DNA of 64,000 nt from Endozoicomonas elysicola (GCF_000710775.1 NZ_JOJP01000001.1:1503825-1567824), one strand, 5' to 3'; positions 47,925-58,980 are shown, counted from the stretch's first letter. The notes: a model not told the origin generated them from the letters alone. Numbers and translations are program-made.

Positions 47925-49295
47925 TTACATCATGATCTCAAGTAGATAAATCCTTGCAAGCTGTACTGGCATAACCACTTCTCCTCCCGCATGTAAGCTT
48001 TTTAACTGAAGCTCCTTTTCATTGAGACTATCAATAAAGCCTTCATACTGTCGCCCATTACTCAGTGTAATTTTGACTTGTCGCCGTTCATCTGCAGTCA
48101 AACTGGTCAGTTCAACCGACTTATACTCGACATGTTGGCCAACATAAATGGCTCTTTGGTCTATTTCTTCATGGAGAGAAGCTATCGTGATGTTATTGGT
48201 ATTTTGGTCGACTTTTTCTGGCTGTTCAGGGTGACTCAGTATTGCCTGCAAATCTCCCACTTTTCCACTCAGACCCTCTGGAATAATGTTAAGCTCTGGG
48301 GCAATAATCTCTTTATTGTTAACAGATACATAGAGTTGACTGACAGCCGGTATTGCGTTTTTCCAGTACTGTCTGTCTAAGAGAAACGGAGATTGCAACC
48401 CCAAATTGATGGAAATGGTTTGTGGTGAATAGAGAAATTGTTGATATGCACTTCGAATGGATGCTCCCGGAATAACTCCCCATAACGCCGCATAGTAACG
48501 GTCATCCTGTGATGCTTCTCTGGTTATATACTCTTCTGTGGGAACTCCGGATCGTTGGGCACAATACTGAACTCTTCGATGTATATAGCCATCATCCTGA
48601 TACAAAAAGGAGAGTTGTTTAAGTCCCAGCCTATCATTATTAATGGTTTCCCAGTCAAGATGGCTTACGTTGTCAATGGACATACCGAGAGTTATGAATC
48701 CAAGCCCTTGAATCTCGGAATCAATTGAAAGGTCAAGCGTTTGGTTAAAATCATGGAACCGGTATTGGAGTCCGAGATTCAGGAGCGTGGAGTGGGTATA
48801 TCCCATTGATTTGAGTTGTGTAGGGCCAAATAAAAGGTTTTTTTCACAGGTTCCTGATAAGTGAGTCCCTAACAACTTATTTCTAGCAGCATAGTGTTCT
48901 GCAAGGTGCGGGCTATCCAGAAAAAACAGATTCATTCCCTGCAATTCTATAGCAAGAGAGTCTGGCACCAGTGAGTAATCACCTTTCAAGGCAAGCTGGT
49001 AGAAATCGTAAAGTTCCGGGAAGCGAATGGATATACGCTGTACTTTCAAGTTGGGCTGTTGGCCATACTGTGCATCTACAGTTGCATTACGGAGCTTGAT
49101 GGCTCCAGCCAGATCTATATCAATGTTTTCATAGCTGACACGGGCATAAGGCGAGATATTGGCAATCCACTGATTAACCATCAATGTGATTTTGCTGGAT
49201 AAAAAGTATCTCATTCCCGGCAAAATAATAGCTACCAGAATTGCGACAATAGTAAATCCTTTTAAGAAACGGAGCACGCCATTACCCTGCTTCAC
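47925..49295 (-). CDS. Membrane-anchored AsmA-like protein with Sm-like tail
   Basis: 456 residues. One N-terminal membrane helix (about 14-31), then YARVSYENIDIDLAGAIKLRNATV, which resembles the start of AsmA/TamB-type beta-taco proteins, and a long beta-rich middle with a Cys pair. The last 50 residues (VKITLSNGRQYEGFIDS, then ELQLKSLHAGGEVVMPV and RIYLLEI) have the pattern of a small Sm-fold barrel. If correct, the tail would be periplasmic given the single helix, an odd place for an Sm fold. Function unknown; both family links are inference. GTG start. Confidence 0.7.
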   Translation of the reverse strand: MKQGNGVLRFLKGFTIVAILVAIILPGMRYFLSSKITLMVNQWIANISPYARVSYENIDIDLAGAIKLRNATVDAQYGQQPNLKVQRISIRFPELYDFYQLALKGDYSLVPDSLAIELQGMNLFFLDSPHLAEHYAARNKLLGTHLSGTCEKNLLFGPTQLKSMGYTHSTLLNLGLQYRFHDFNQTLDLSIDSEIQGLGFITLGMSIDNVSHLDWETINNDRLGLKQLSFLYQDDGYIHRRVQYCAQRSGVPTEEYITREASQDDRYYAALWGVIPGASIRSAYQQFLYSPQTISINLGLQSPFLLDRQYWKNAIPAVSQLYVSVNNKEIIAPELNIIPEGLSGKVGDLQAILSHPEQPEKVDQNTNNITIASLHEEIDQRAIYVGQHVEYKSVELTSLTADERRQVKITLSNGRQYEGFIDSLNEKELQLKSLHAGGEVVMPVQLARIYLLEIMM

Positions 49296-49383
49296 CCATA
49301 AAATCTAAATATGACTGAGAATTTTGCCAGCAATTCAAGGGGGGCGCCAGCTTCCTGTCGGCTCTTTGCGAAACTCGTCAGTG

Positions 49384-49821
49384 TTATTGGATAAATTGTT
49401 TAATCCATTGCCTTAGTTGAGACTCAGGCAGGGCTCCCGAAACTCTATCTGCTTCGCGCCCATTCTGAAAACAAATCAGGGTGGGAATGCTTCGAATGTT
49501 GAATTGCTGAGCAGGTAATGGATGCTGTTGGGTGTCAAGCTTTGCTAGTCTGACTGCAGGCTCAAGCTCATTTGCCAGCGTGTTGAAGGCAGGAGCCATG
49601 GTCTTGCAAGGGCCACACCAGGGCGCCCAGAAGTCAACAATCACAGGAATGTCAGTCTGATTGATAAACCGCTGGAATGTTCCTGCATTGAGTTCTGTTG
49701 GCTGACCGGAAAAGAGGGGCTGCCTGCATTTACCACAGATGGGTCCATCATTCAGCTTGTCCTGTGGAACCCGGTTGGTTGTATTACACTTGGGGCAAGC
49801 TATTTGCAGTACTTTTGACAT
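49384..49821 (-). CDS. trxC: Thioredoxin 2
   Basis: 145 residues. An N-terminal zinc ribbon (CPKC and CGKC) is followed by a thioredoxin domain with active site WCGPC in FWAPWCGPCKTMAP; the zinc finger distinguishes TrxC from TrxA. Cytoplasmic disulfide reductase, induced by oxidative stress in E. coli. GGA seven bases before ATG 49821; an upstream ATG at 49833 is possible. Confidence 0.93.
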   Translation of the reverse strand: MSKVLQIACPKCNTTNRVPQDKLNDGPICGKCRQPLFSGQPTELNAGTFQRFINQTDIPVIVDFWAPWCGPCKTMAPAFNTLANELEPAVRLAKLDTQQHPLPAQQFNIRSIPTLICFQNGREADRVSGALPESQLRQWIKQFIQ

Positions 49822-50002
49822 GTTCAGTTCCATTCGATGATTGCATACTGCCGGTCATTGCCCGGCTACTTCAAGCTCAGACTGCCCCATCATACTGGAA
49901 CTAATCAGGATTTCGACTGTCTTAACTGGATAGGGAATAATTCTAATTAGCTCAATATGATAGCAGAGTGCATTCTTTGCTTTAGTCTAGGCAGGTGGCC
50001 CC

Positions 50003-51286
50003 ATGCTAGTAGTTGCACAGAATCCTGACTATGCACCCCAAAGTAGAAATCAATTACAAGACATAAGAAGGGAAGAGCATCACTGTTTTTCAGACTCGAA
50101 TGGCAATTCCAGGCACGTAACAGTGACAAACCGCTGGCTGGTGTTGAACCTTAGAGGGATGCTTTTTACAAAATTGCTGGAGCAGAGCATATTTCAGCGT
50201 GATGTAAAGTCACAGCCACGTCCCCCCTTTAATGTGAACAATGCGTCACAGCCAGCAACACCAATGTTAACTTCTTCTCGGGTTAATACGCCATTGGTAA
50301 CGAAGGCGTTACCAGATATGTCAATTGTTGTTCATTCTGCCAAACCACTGATACCAAGCACTTTTGCCTTTGCAGTCCAAAGACCTGACCTGGCTGACAA
50401 TCCTATAGTGCAACTGGTAGATATGATGGTCAGAGTTGTTCAACTGGCTACTGCTGGCGTAATTGAGGGGGCTGGCCAGCCAAGTGATACTAGTGAGGTA
50501 CGTTCCGATAGTCATTCGAGTTCTCAGAATGACAGTGCGAGCTTACCTCATGCACGTTTGATTAGTGAGCTATTACCGTTACCGTTACCGAATGCGATTG
50601 ACCGTCTTATTCAGGAAGGTCTGGGTGAGGTTCAGAAAGTCTTGGATTTATCCAATCTGGAAAAAATGTTACTGCTTGTTGGGAAAGAAGGTTTCCTGCT
50701 GGATGCTGATTCATTGTGCTCTCTGAGTGAACTGAATAATCAGTACACTTTTGCTTCAGAGCAGCAAAGCTCACCGATTCAACAGAAATTTAATTCTGAG
50801 TCATTCAAGTCTGAAGCGAATAGCGCTCTCAACTCTCAGGCTGATAGGGACACTCTTGGCGAACACGTGAAACCTTTAGGTAAAACGGATAATCCCCATC
50901 ATGAACTGAAGAATGGAGAAAGGTTTGCGGGCAGGGAAAATAGTGGCAATGAAGCAGGTCGCCCTGAGGCCGGAAATAAACCCAGTACCAATAATAATGC
51001 GATACAAATGATGCCTGGTCAGGGAGTCAGTGTGTTAAATCAGCAGCCGTCCAATATCTTAGCAAGTAACCTTTCAGTAGTTATTCAACCTCCTCCGGTA
51101 GTGGAAAGTGGTCAAAAGCAGCTGCCTCCCATTATTTTGCCAAATGCAGGTCTTGGTACAGGTAATCGCTCAGACAGAAGAAAGAGTAAAAAAGAGATTA
51201 GAGAAGAGGAAGAAAGAGAGAGAGAAGGAGGCGCTTATCTGTTGGATGATGACCCTCTTGATGAGGATCTTATGGAAGATGAGTAA
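50003..51286 (+). CDS. Orphan disordered protein with acidic tail
   Basis: 427 residues with no recognised domain. The N-terminal third has some hydrophobic character (RWLVLNLRGMLF), a helical middle (about 145-240) contains VQLVDMMVRVVQLATAGVIEG and LLPLPLPNAIDRLIQ, and the rest is low-complexity, rich in Ser, Asn, Gln and Pro. The C-terminus is a charged block KSKKEIREEEEREREGG then DDDPLDEDLMEDE. AGGTGG before the ATG supports translation. No signal peptide or homolog is apparent. Such composition is seen in secreted effectors of host-associated bacteria, but that is speculation. Confidence 0.65.
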   Translation: MLVVAQNPDYAPQSRNQLQDIRREEHHCFSDSNGNSRHVTVTNRWLVLNLRGMLFTKLLEQSIFQRDVKSQPRPPFNVNNASQPATPMLTSSRVNTPLVTKALPDMSIVVHSAKPLIPSTFAFAVQRPDLADNPIVQLVDMMVRVVQLATAGVIEGAGQPSDTSEVRSDSHSSSQNDSASLPHARLISELLPLPLPNAIDRLIQEGLGEVQKVLDLSNLEKMLLLVGKEGFLLDADSLCSLSELNNQYTFASEQQSSPIQQKFNSESFKSEANSALNSQADRDTLGEHVKPLGKTDNPHHELKNGERFAGRENSGNEAGRPEAGNKPSTNNNAIQMMPGQGVSVLNQQPSNILASNLSVVIQPPPVVESGQKQLPPIILPNAGLGTGNRSDRRKSKKEIREEEEREREGGAYLLDDDPLDEDLMEDE

Positions 51287-51325
51287 GCTTATTTATTTTC
51301 TCGATTTCATTTATATTAGGTTGTA

Positions 51326-51355
51326 AAAAAAGGGGCAAAAGCCCCTTTATTTTTA
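51326..51355. terminator. Rho-independent terminator between orphan gene and leuS
   Basis: AAGGGGC-AAAA-GCCCCTTT with an A-run on one side and TATTTTT on the other, so it can terminate both convergent transcripts. Confidence 0.85.
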
Positions 51356-51386
51356 TCAGTCGAAAGCTGTTGCCTGACTGAGTTGC

Positions 51387-53987
51387 TTAATTAGCCACAA
51401 TGTTCACCAGCTTACCGGGAATCACAATCACCTTGCGGACTGTCAGACCATCAGTGAACTTAGTGACGTTATCGTGTTCCAGAGCCAGCTTTTCAATGGC
51501 ATCTTTATCCAGACCTGCTGGTACTTCCAGTTTTGCACGAACCTTACCATTGACCTGAACCACCAGAGTGATGGCATCTTTTTTCAGAGCTTCTTCGTCA
51601 GCTGCTGGCCATGAAGCATCCAGTACGGACTCAGAATGCCCCAAAGACTGCCAGATGCTGTGCATGGCGTGAGGTGCGATTGGTGCCAGCATTAGCGTGG
51701 TGGCTTCAATGGCTTCACGCATCACTGCGCGATCCTGATCAGTATTTACCGAGAATTTGTTGATCGCGTTGTTCAGCTCCATGATCGCAGCAATTGCGGT
51801 ATTGAAGGTCAGGCGGCGCTCACAGTCATCCGAAACCTTATTGATGGTTTCATGCACTTTGCGTCGCAGGTCCTTTTGTTCTTTTGTCAGAGCATTCAGG
51901 TCAATAGCAACCACATCACCACTGGCAATATGCTCTGCAGCCTGTTTCCAGAAGCGGCGCAGGAAGCGATTTGCACCTTCAACAGCACTTTCGGACCATT
52001 CCAGTGTTTGCTCGGGTGGTGCAGCGAACATGGTGTACAGACGGATGGTATCTGCGCCGTACTGGTCAATCAGATCCTGAGGGTCAATACCGTTGTTTTT
52101 GGATTTGGACATTTTACTCATGCCCGCGTGCTCAACGGCTTCTCCTGTCTCTTTCAGGGTAGCTTTAGTCATGCGACCTTTGTCGTCAAACTCGGAGTCA
52201 ACATCGGTAGGAGCAATCCACTGTTTAACACCTTTCTCATCTAGCTTGAAATAGGTGTCCGCCAGCACCATACCCTGACAAAGCAGGCGTTTGTAGGGCT
52301 CATCGCTCTCAACCAGCCCGGCATCGCGAAGCAGTTTGTGATAAAAGCGGGAATAAAGCAGGTGCATTACTGCATGCTCAATACCGCCGATGTACTGATC
52401 CACTGGCAGCCAGTAGTTGGCCTGCTCGGGGTTCAGCATCTGGTCATCAGACTTGGGTGAGCAGTAGCGGGCGTAGTACCAGCTGGATTCCATGAAGGTA
52501 TCAAAGGTATCGGTTTCACGGGTCGCAGGCTGACCATTATGGGTGGTTTTTGCCCACTCAGGATCCGCTTTGATCGGAGACTGAACGCCGTCCATCTCCA
52601 CGTCTTCAGGCAACAGTACCGGCAGGTCTTCCAGTGGGACAGTAACCTCGGTTCCATCTTCCAGGTAGCGCATGGGAATTGGAGCTCCCCAGTAACGCTG
52701 ACGGCTTACACCCCAGTCACGAAGACGATAGTTAACCTGGCGCTCACCTTTGCCTTCTGAAATCAGTCGATCGGCAATGGCATTGAAGGCTTCTTCTGAG
52801 GTCAGACCGTCAAACTCACCGGAGTTAACCAGCTTGCCTTTTTCGGTAAAGGCGGCTTCGTTGATATCAATCGATTCGCCATTGGCTGGTTCAATGACCT
52901 GTTCAATTGGCAGGCCAAAGCGAGTGGCAAATTCATAGTCACGCTGGTCATGGCCAGGAACGGCCATCACTGCACCCGTACCGTAATCCATCAGTACAAA
53001 GTTGGCAGCCCAGACGGGAACTTCACGACCAGTAATTGGATGGATGGCGCGGATGCCGGTATCGACACCGACCTTTTCCATGGTCGCCATTTCTGCTTCA
53101 GTAACCGCGTTGGATTTGCAATCCTGAATGAAAGTAGCCAGAGCAGGGTTGTTAGCCGCTGCTGCTTTTGCCAATGGGTGTTCTGAGGCAATACCGACAT
53201 AGGTGACACCCATCAGTGTATCCGGGCGAGTCGTATAAACCTTGAACTCTTCAGGTGCTCCATCAATAGTGTTGGCAACCTTGAAGGTCATCTGAATGCC
53301 TTCAGAGCGTCCAATCCAGTTGCGCTGCATGGCCTTAACCTGGTCAGGCCAGTGCTCCAGCTTATCGAGGTCTGCCAGCAGTTCATCCGCATAGGCCGTA
53401 ATTTTTACAAACCACTGTGGCAGTTCTTTACGCTCAACCACCGTGTCGCAACGCCAGCAGCGGCCATCTTCAACCTGCTCGTTGGCCAGAACGGTTGCAT
53501 CATTAGGACACCAGTTAACGGTGGCCATTTTTTTGTAAACCAGGCCTTTTTCGTAGAGCTGGGTGAAGAACCACTGCTCCCACTTGTAATAGTCTGGCTT
53601 GCAGGTGGCCAGTTCACGATTCCAGTCATAACCAAAACCGAGGCGCTTAAGCTGACCCTTCATGTAGTCGATGTTTTCGTAGGTCCAAGGTGCTGGCGCG
53701 GTTTTGTTTTTGATGGCCGCATTTTCAGCGGGCAGACCAAACGCATCCCAGCCCATAGGCTGCAGGACATTCTTGCCCTGCATACGCTGGTAGCGTGAAA
53801 TCACATCACCAATCGTGTAGTTACGAACGTGCCCCATATGCAGCCGACCGCTGGGGTACGGGAACATGGAGAGACAGTAATACTTCTCTTTGCTGTTGTC
53901 TTCGGTGACAGCAAAGCTGTCATTGTCTTCCCAGAATTTCTGGGCTTCGCTCTCAATCTGATGCGGTTGGTAATGCTCTTCCATCAT
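51387..53987 (-). CDS. leuS: Leucyl-tRNA synthetase
   Basis: 866 residues, E. coli length (860). Class I synthetase: HIGH motif as HMGH in [15 protein letters not shown], the large CP1 editing domain with [14 protein letters not shown], and KMSKS in [11 protein letters not shown]. Start ATG 53987 or the adjacent 53984. In gammaproteobacteria leuS normally precedes lptE-holA; here it is about 9 kb away from them, so the operon has been split. Confidence 0.97.
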   Translation of the reverse strand: MMEEHYQPHQIESEAQKFWEDNDSFAVTEDNSKEKYYCLSMFPYPSGRLHMGHVRNYTIGDVISRYQRMQGKNVLQPMGWDAFGLPAENAAIKNKTAPAPWTYENIDYMKGQLKRLGFGYDWNRELATCKPDYYKWEQWFFTQLYEKGLVYKKMATVNWCPNDATVLANEQVEDGRCWRCDTVVERKELPQWFVKITAYADELLADLDKLEHWPDQVKAMQRNWIGRSEGIQMTFKVANTIDGAPEEFKVYTTRPDTLMGVTYVGIASEHPLAKAAAANNPALATFIQDCKSNAVTEAEMATMEKVGVDTGIRAIHPITGREVPVWAANFVLMDYGTGAVMAVPGHDQRDYEFATRFGLPIEQVIEPANGESIDINEAAFTEKGKLVNSGEFDGLTSEEAFNAIADRLISEGKGERQVNYRLRDWGVSRQRYWGAPIPMRYLEDGTEVTVPLEDLPVLLPEDVEMDGVQSPIKADPEWAKTTHNGQPATRETDTFDTFMESSWYYARYCSPKSDDQMLNPEQANYWLPVDQYIGGIEHAVMHLLYSRFYHKLLRDAGLVESDEPYKRLLCQGMVLADTYFKLDEKGVKQWIAPTDVDSEFDDKGRMTKATLKETGEAVEHAGMSKMSKSKNNGIDPQDLIDQYGADTIRLYTMFAAPPEQTLEWSESAVEGANRFLRRFWKQAAEHIASGDVVAIDLNALTKEQKDLRRKVHETINKVSDDCERRLTFNTAIAAIMELNNAINKFSVNTDQDRAVMREAIEATTLMLAPIAPHAMHSIWQSLGHSESVLDASWPAADEEALKKDAITLVVQVNGKVRAKLEVPAGLDKDAIEKLALEHDNVTKFTDGLTVRKVIVIPGKLVNIVAN

Positions 53988-54239
53988 CGCTCAACGGGCT
54001 TAATGTAAAGGATTGCTTTGATACGTTTCTTGAAACAAATCACGAAAAACCAATCAAAGAGTCAGGGGAACTTATAACCCGCTAGGATACAACACTGCCT
54101 GCCTGAGCGCACTTTTCATGTTGATTTATACACGCAGGCTCTTCCACATTGATCTGAATCATCCGGTCAGATTGTCAGTATTTGGTAAGGTGGTGGCGCA
54201 TTTTTGGTCTTTTCATGAATTTTATTTTCGGGAAATATA

Positions 54240-55901
54240 ATGAGCGATATAGCGATATCCATATCGATCTTGTCGCTGGTGGCTGTGCTGGGCCTGTGGA
54301 TAGGCAACTGGCGCATCCGCGGCATTGGTATGGGCATAGGTGGTGTTCTGTTTGGAGGCATCCTGGTGGGGCATTTTGTCTACCAGATGGATATCCATCT
54401 GGACAGCCACACCCTGGAATACATCAAAGAGTTTGGCCTGATTCTGTTTGTTTACACCATTGGGATTCAGGTGGGGCCAGGCTTCTTTTCATCGCTGAAA
54501 AGCAGTGGCTTGAAGTTGAATGCCTTTGCTGCGGGGCTGGTACTGCTGGGTGGCGTAGTCGCTACCGTACTTCATCTGATGTTTGATGTTCCTTTGCCCG
54601 TTGTGCTGGGTGTTTATTCGGGCGCTGTGACGAATACGCCTTCTCTGGCGGCAGGCACTGGCATTCTGGCAGAGCTGGGGACACCAGAAAGTATGCTGGC
54701 ACTGCCAGGTTCTGCTTACGCCGTTGCTTACCCATTTGGTATCTGTGGGATTCTGCTGAGCATGTGGTTTATCCGGCGGCTATTCAAGATAGACGTTAAC
54801 CAGGAAGCGGAAGAATTTGAGAAAGTATCTGGTACTGGAAAGGAAAGTCTGTACACCATTAATGTCGCCATCCGAAACCTGAATATTGATGGTCTGGCAA
54901 TTCAGGATATTCCGGGTCTGAATGATGGAGAGCTGGTTTGCTCGCGACTGAAGCGGGGAGAGGAGCTGGTTGTCCCCAAAGGCGATACAACAGTGGAGCT
55001 GGGGGATATTCTCCATCTGGTTGGCAGTCGACAGAAATTACAGAATGCCCGGCTCATTCTCGGTGAAGAAGTGGATGCTTCTCTTACGACCAAAGGGACA
55101 GAGCTGAGAACCTCCCGGGTAGTAGTGACCAATGAAAAGGTTCTGGGTAAAAAACTGATCGACCTCAAATTCAAGCAACGCTACGACGTCGTGGTTTCAC
55201 GCCTGAACCGTTCCGGTGTCGAACTGGTGCCCAACCGGGATGCCTCGTTGCAGTTTGGTGATATCCTGAATCTGGTTGGCCGCCCTGAGTCTATTGATGC
55301 TGTCGCCAACCAGGTGGGTAATGCTCAGCAGAAACTGCAGCAGGTTCAGATGATGCCAGTGTTTATCGGTATTGGTCTGGGTATTTTATTAGGCTCTGTG
55401 CCACTTCATATTCCTGGTTTGCCAGCGGCACTTAAACTGGGTTTGGCTGGAGGACCATTGCTCGTCGCACTGATTCTTGGTCGGATAGGCAGTATTGGAC
55501 GTCTATATTGGTTTATGCCGCCCAGTGCCAACTTGGCTTTGAGGGAGATCGGTATTGTTCTGTTTCTGGCGGTGGTTGGTTTGAAGTCCGGAGAGAACTT
55601 TGTCGACATTCTTGTGAATGGGGATGGCCTTCAGTGGATGATGTACGGTGCGGTGATCACTCTGGTACCGCTGCTGATTATAGGCATTACCAGTCGCATG
55701 TTTGGTGGACTGAATTACCTGAGTATCTGTGGAATGCTGGCAGGTTCCATGACGGACCCTCCTGCGCTGGCCTTTGCCAACAGCCTGCATGAAAAGTCCG
55801 GAGCGGCTGCACTATCGTACGCTACGGTTTATCCTCTGGTTATGTGTTTGAGGATTTTGTCACCGCAGATACTGGCAGTAATGCTGTGGGGAGTTGTATA
55901 A
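54240..55901 (+). CDS. yidE: YidE/AspT-family putative transporter
   Basis: 553 residues, the same length as E. coli YidE. Five to six membrane helices, two central RCK_C/TrkA_C domains (about 205-375, including [10 protein letters not shown] and [10 protein letters not shown]) and a second membrane half with [10 protein letters not shown]-like motif in the first half and [14 protein letters not shown] near the end. Belongs to the aspartate:alanine exchanger family; the substrate of YidE is unknown. Divergent from leuS. Confidence 0.93.
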   Translation: MSDIAISISILSLVAVLGLWIGNWRIRGIGMGIGGVLFGGILVGHFVYQMDIHLDSHTLEYIKEFGLILFVYTIGIQVGPGFFSSLKSSGLKLNAFAAGLVLLGGVVATVLHLMFDVPLPVVLGVYSGAVTNTPSLAAGTGILAELGTPESMLALPGSAYAVAYPFGICGILLSMWFIRRLFKIDVNQEAEEFEKVSGTGKESLYTINVAIRNLNIDGLAIQDIPGLNDGELVCSRLKRGEELVVPKGDTTVELGDILHLVGSRQKLQNARLILGEEVDASLTTKGTELRTSRVVVTNEKVLGKKLIDLKFKQRYDVVVSRLNRSGVELVPNRDASLQFGDILNLVGRPESIDAVANQVGNAQQKLQQVQMMPVFIGIGLGILLGSVPLHIPGLPAALKLGLAGGPLLVALILGRIGSIGRLYWFMPPSANLALREIGIVLFLAVVGLKSGENFVDILVNGDGLQWMMYGAVITLVPLLIIGITSRMFGGLNYLSICGMLAGSMTDPPALAFANSLHEKSGAAALSYATVYPLVMCLRILSPQILAVMLWGVV

Positions 55902-55906
55902 GTGTA

Positions 55907-55937
55907 TAAAAGGGGGGGGTACCCCCTCCCTTTTATC
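55907..55937 (+). terminator. Rho-independent terminator after yidE
   Basis: AAAAGGG and GGGGG pair with CCCCCTCCCTTTT across TA, ending in TTTT. It lies 6-36 bases after the yidE stop. Confidence 0.75.
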
Positions 55938-56068
55938 GTTGCTGGTAACTTCTTTGAAGGGGCTGTGGAGCAATCATCTGTCTCAGGTTCAAGTAATAGC
56001 CCAGGCTATTCAAAATAAAAATAATGAGAGGCAGAGGTAAAAGTTTTAATGGATGGCCATTATTTTTG

Positions 56069-56947
56069 TTAAATTGCTGTCCGGTTAGCTTGATGCTTGA
56101 GGGCTCCGAGAAATTGAGACCAACGATCAGTATCAATAAAACCATAATGCCCCGCCCCTTTCCAGATAGTCGCGGTTGAGTTGGGCAGACGGTCCGCAAC
56201 CCTTTTAGGCATTTCTGGTGAGATTATATCGTCCGCATCTCCGTAAAACACATCAAAGTGCTGCGTTATATCTTCAAGCTCGAATCCCCAGTGCCATAGG
56301 GCTAAAGTCATTTCGTAAACCCCCTCAGATCCTTGCTCCATTCCGGTGGTAAAGCTTGCCTCGAACATCTCTCTCTGGGCGGGGTTAGATAGAAAAGTAT
56401 CTGCATCAGAAGGGTCCCCTTCAGCGATATTCTCTACATACGAGCCTATGTCCTTTTTGGCTTTTTTTATATCCATCTTATATGCCCACTTCAAAACATT
56501 ATGAAAATGATGAAGTTTGACAACCAGCTTGAGGTCTTTCATTACAAGCATTTTGGCAAATCCATCTTCGTCAAATGGCCCTGCCGGTGAGGCAAGTACA
56601 CCATGAGTAACACGCTCAGGCATATGGAGGGCTATTGATAATGCATGTGGGCCTCCGCCAGAATGGCCAGCAACTGCAAATTTACCCAAATCTAAATGGT
56701 CGGCGAGCTGTTCCATGTCAGGCCCCCAGTCAACCATTCTGCGGTCTTTTTTTGGGGTAGACCCTCCGACACCGGGTTGATCTGCAGCAATCATCCAAAG
56801 GCCTAATGACTTGGCAATATTATCATCAGGGTTTCGAATTAGTCTGGAGTCGGCAAATCCATGACTGAAGATAACCGGGAAGCCATGAGGGTCACCATAA
56901 GTGTCATAAGTCAGTGTGCGACCATCAGATAGTTTGACAGTTTCCAT
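56069..56947 (-). CDS. Alpha/beta hydrolase
   Basis: 292 residues. Nucleophile elbow GHSGGG (Ser about 95), oxyanion region FSHGFADSR, acid in FYGDADDIISPE and His in GAGHYGFID complete the triad. The full catalytic set suggests an active esterase or related hydrolase; the substrate is unknown. GAGGG lies before the ATG. No signal peptide. Confidence 0.88.
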   Translation of the reverse strand: METVKLSDGRTLTYDTYGDPHGFPVIFSHGFADSRLIRNPDDNIAKSLGLWMIAADQPGVGGSTPKKDRRMVDWGPDMEQLADHLDLGKFAVAGHSGGGPHALSIALHMPERVTHGVLASPAGPFDEDGFAKMLVMKDLKLVVKLHHFHNVLKWAYKMDIKKAKKDIGSYVENIAEGDPSDADTFLSNPAQREMFEASFTTGMEQGSEGVYEMTLALWHWGFELEDITQHFDVFYGDADDIISPEMPKRVADRLPNSTATIWKGAGHYGFIDTDRWSQFLGALKHQANRTAI

Positions 56948-57201
56948 TGAACCCTCGCTAAATAAAATAGAAGCATTTCTTCAGGTAGATGCTTATCTCC
57001 TAACTGATATAAGGCAGCTGAAGGTTAAATGTTCATAATAGCAGCTCGAATAAAAGAGGCCGTTTGGAACTGCTAGTGGAGAAACGATGCTGATTTGCGG
57101 AGCACTCTCTGCTTCCATCTGGCATCGGGTGGTGTGCTTGCCCAGCGACAAGCACAGAGCTCATGAGATGTAGATTTTTGATGGGATAGTTTTATTGCTA
57201 A

Positions 57202-57585
57202 TTACTTTTGAGCAATGGCTTCAATTTCTACCAGAGCATCTTTTGGCAGACGTGCCACCTCTACACAGGAGCGGGCAGGGTAGCCGGCTCCCAAGCCATC
57301 AAAGAACGCCTGGTAGACTTCATTGACCGTGGCAAAGGTATTCAGGTCTTTAACAAATACCGTCATTTTAAACACGGAGTTCATGGTCAGGCCTGAGGCT
57401 TCAATAATTGCCTGAACATTTTTCAGAGACTGCAGTGCCTGGGCAGCAACATCTTCCGGCATTTCTCCGGTTACCGGGTCAATAGGGAGCTGGCCAGAGG
57501 TAAAGACCAGGGAGCCGGTATCCACTGCCTGCACATAGGGACCAATAGCCGCAGGTGCTTTTTCTGTATTGATTGCTTCAGCCAT
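57202..57585 (-). CDS. ridA: 2-iminobutanoate/2-iminopropanoate deaminase RidA
   Basis: 127 residues, typical length. Hydrolyses reactive enamines and imines made by PLP-dependent dehydratases. AAIGPYVQAVDTGSLVFTSGQ, FVKDLNTFATVNEVY and PARSCVEVARLPKDALVEIE include the catalytic Arg in ARSCVEV. AAGGAAGAA lies before the ATG. It lies 94 bases downstream of cyuA on the same strand; cysteine desulfidation yields an enamine that RidA would clear. Confidence 0.94.
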   Translation of the reverse strand: MAEAINTEKAPAAIGPYVQAVDTGSLVFTSGQLPIDPVTGEMPEDVAAQALQSLKNVQAIIEASGLTMNSVFKMTVFVKDLNTFATVNEVYQAFFDGLGAGYPARSCVEVARLPKDALVEIEAIAQK

Positions 57586-57678
57586 TACTTCTTCCTTCTT
57601 GTTAATGAATGGTTGTCTGATACTGGTTCAATAAAGGACTCTAGGAACAAGTATTAGACAACACGGTGGTGAATATAT

Positions 57679-58980
57679 TCAGATCGATTTTGACGTCATG
57701 ATCTTCAATATCATCCGGTCAGTTTCCCGCATACCTTGATTACCTAAAAGACCAAGGTTATCAATGGTTTCCTCAACGCATCCGGCAATAATGCCTTCCT
57801 GTCCGGAAACACGGATATTATTGATGGCCATCAGGGATGCCTTCACGGCGGCTCCGGCAGAGGTGGATACCTTCATGGAACAGCAGGCTTTGGCTCCATC
57901 ACAGAAAATACCAGCAATATCGCCAACCATGTTAAAAATGGCGCATTCGACCTGTTCCCGTTCGCCACCAAGCAGCCAGGTGATTCCACAGCTGGCCCCG
58001 GTGCCTGCTGTTGTGGCACCGCACATGGCGGAGAGAGTATCAAGATGAGTCTTGATATAAATGGCAATCAGGTGGCTGAGTATCAGTGCTCTGGCCAGCT
58101 TTTCTTCACCACTGCCAAGATGATCTGCAACAGCGACTACAGGCATGGTGGCAGCAATTCCCTGGTTGCCACTGCCGGAATTACTCATTGCGGGCAGCAT
58201 GGCGCCATCCATTCGAGCATCGGAAGCGGCAGATGAGCGCATCATTGCCAGCGTTATCAGGTCTTCGGATAATAGTCCCTGAGAGATGTTCTGTTTCAGT
58301 GTTTTACCGACTTTTAAGCCATAACTGCCATTCAAGCCCTCTGCTGATATGGTTTGGTTCAAACAAGCAGCATCGAGAATAAAGCGGATTCTGTCGTAGG
58401 GTGCCTGAGTGGCAAATTTGTAAATACTTGCAACGGACAGTTTACTGGTGGCGCTTTCTTTTTGAGAGTCATCGTTTTTACTCTGGGCAGAAAAGACCGC
58501 TTTACCATTTAATTCTTTCAGAACCACCTGGGTGTGATGGTCCTTAATAATAACCCGTGCAATGCTTTCCCCTTTGGAAACCAGTACTTCACTGTACAGT
58601 ACCTCTGGAACATCCTTGATTTGAACACTAACCTGGCCTGAATCAATCATGGCTTTTGCCTGACAGACGTGCTCAATTGTGATGTCTTTTAATACCTCAA
58701 GTCCGGCTTCCGGGTTTCCACCAATGGCACCCACTGCTGCGGCAATCGGCAAACCCACCATGCCAGTACCGGGAACCCCAACACCCATACCGTTTTTCAT
58801 CAAATTACCACTGACGTATACCTGGATCTGGTCAGGCTGTTCTCTCAGAAGCTCAACGGCTAGCGCCGTTGCATAAGCGGTAGATATAGGCTCGGTACAG
58901 CCGAGTGATGGAATGACATTGTCCTGTAAAATCTGGATGTACTTTTCCCATTCGGGGTACCACCCCTCAGAAGGCCTCAT
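57679..58980 (-). CDS. cyuA: L-cysteine desulfidase / serine dehydratase alpha-like protein
   Basis: 433 residues. UPF0597 family, in which CyuA (YhaM) converts cysteine to pyruvate, ammonia and sulfide using an iron-sulfur cluster. PSLGCTEPISTAYA at the start, NLMKNGMGVGVPGT and GATTAGTGASCGITWLLGG in the second half are family blocks, and the conserved Cys residues are kept. ATG 58980 has AAGGA eight bases upstream. No cyuP transporter is adjacent. ridA follows on the same strand. Confidence 0.88.
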   Translation of the reverse strand: MRPSEGWYPEWEKYIQILQDNVIPSLGCTEPISTAYATALAVELLREQPDQIQVYVSGNLMKNGMGVGVPGTGMVGLPIAAAVGAIGGNPEAGLEVLKDITIEHVCQAKAMIDSGQVSVQIKDVPEVLYSEVLVSKGESIARVIIKDHHTQVVLKELNGKAVFSAQSKNDDSQKESATSKLSVASIYKFATQAPYDRIRFILDAACLNQTISAEGLNGSYGLKVGKTLKQNISQGLLSEDLITLAMMRSSAASDARMDGAMLPAMSNSGSGNQGIAATMPVVAVADHLGSGEEKLARALILSHLIAIYIKTHLDTLSAMCGATTAGTGASCGITWLLGGEREQVECAIFNMVGDIAGIFCDGAKACCSMKVSTSAGAAVKASLMAINNIRVSGQEGIIAGCVEETIDNLGLLGNQGMRETDRMILKIMTSKSI

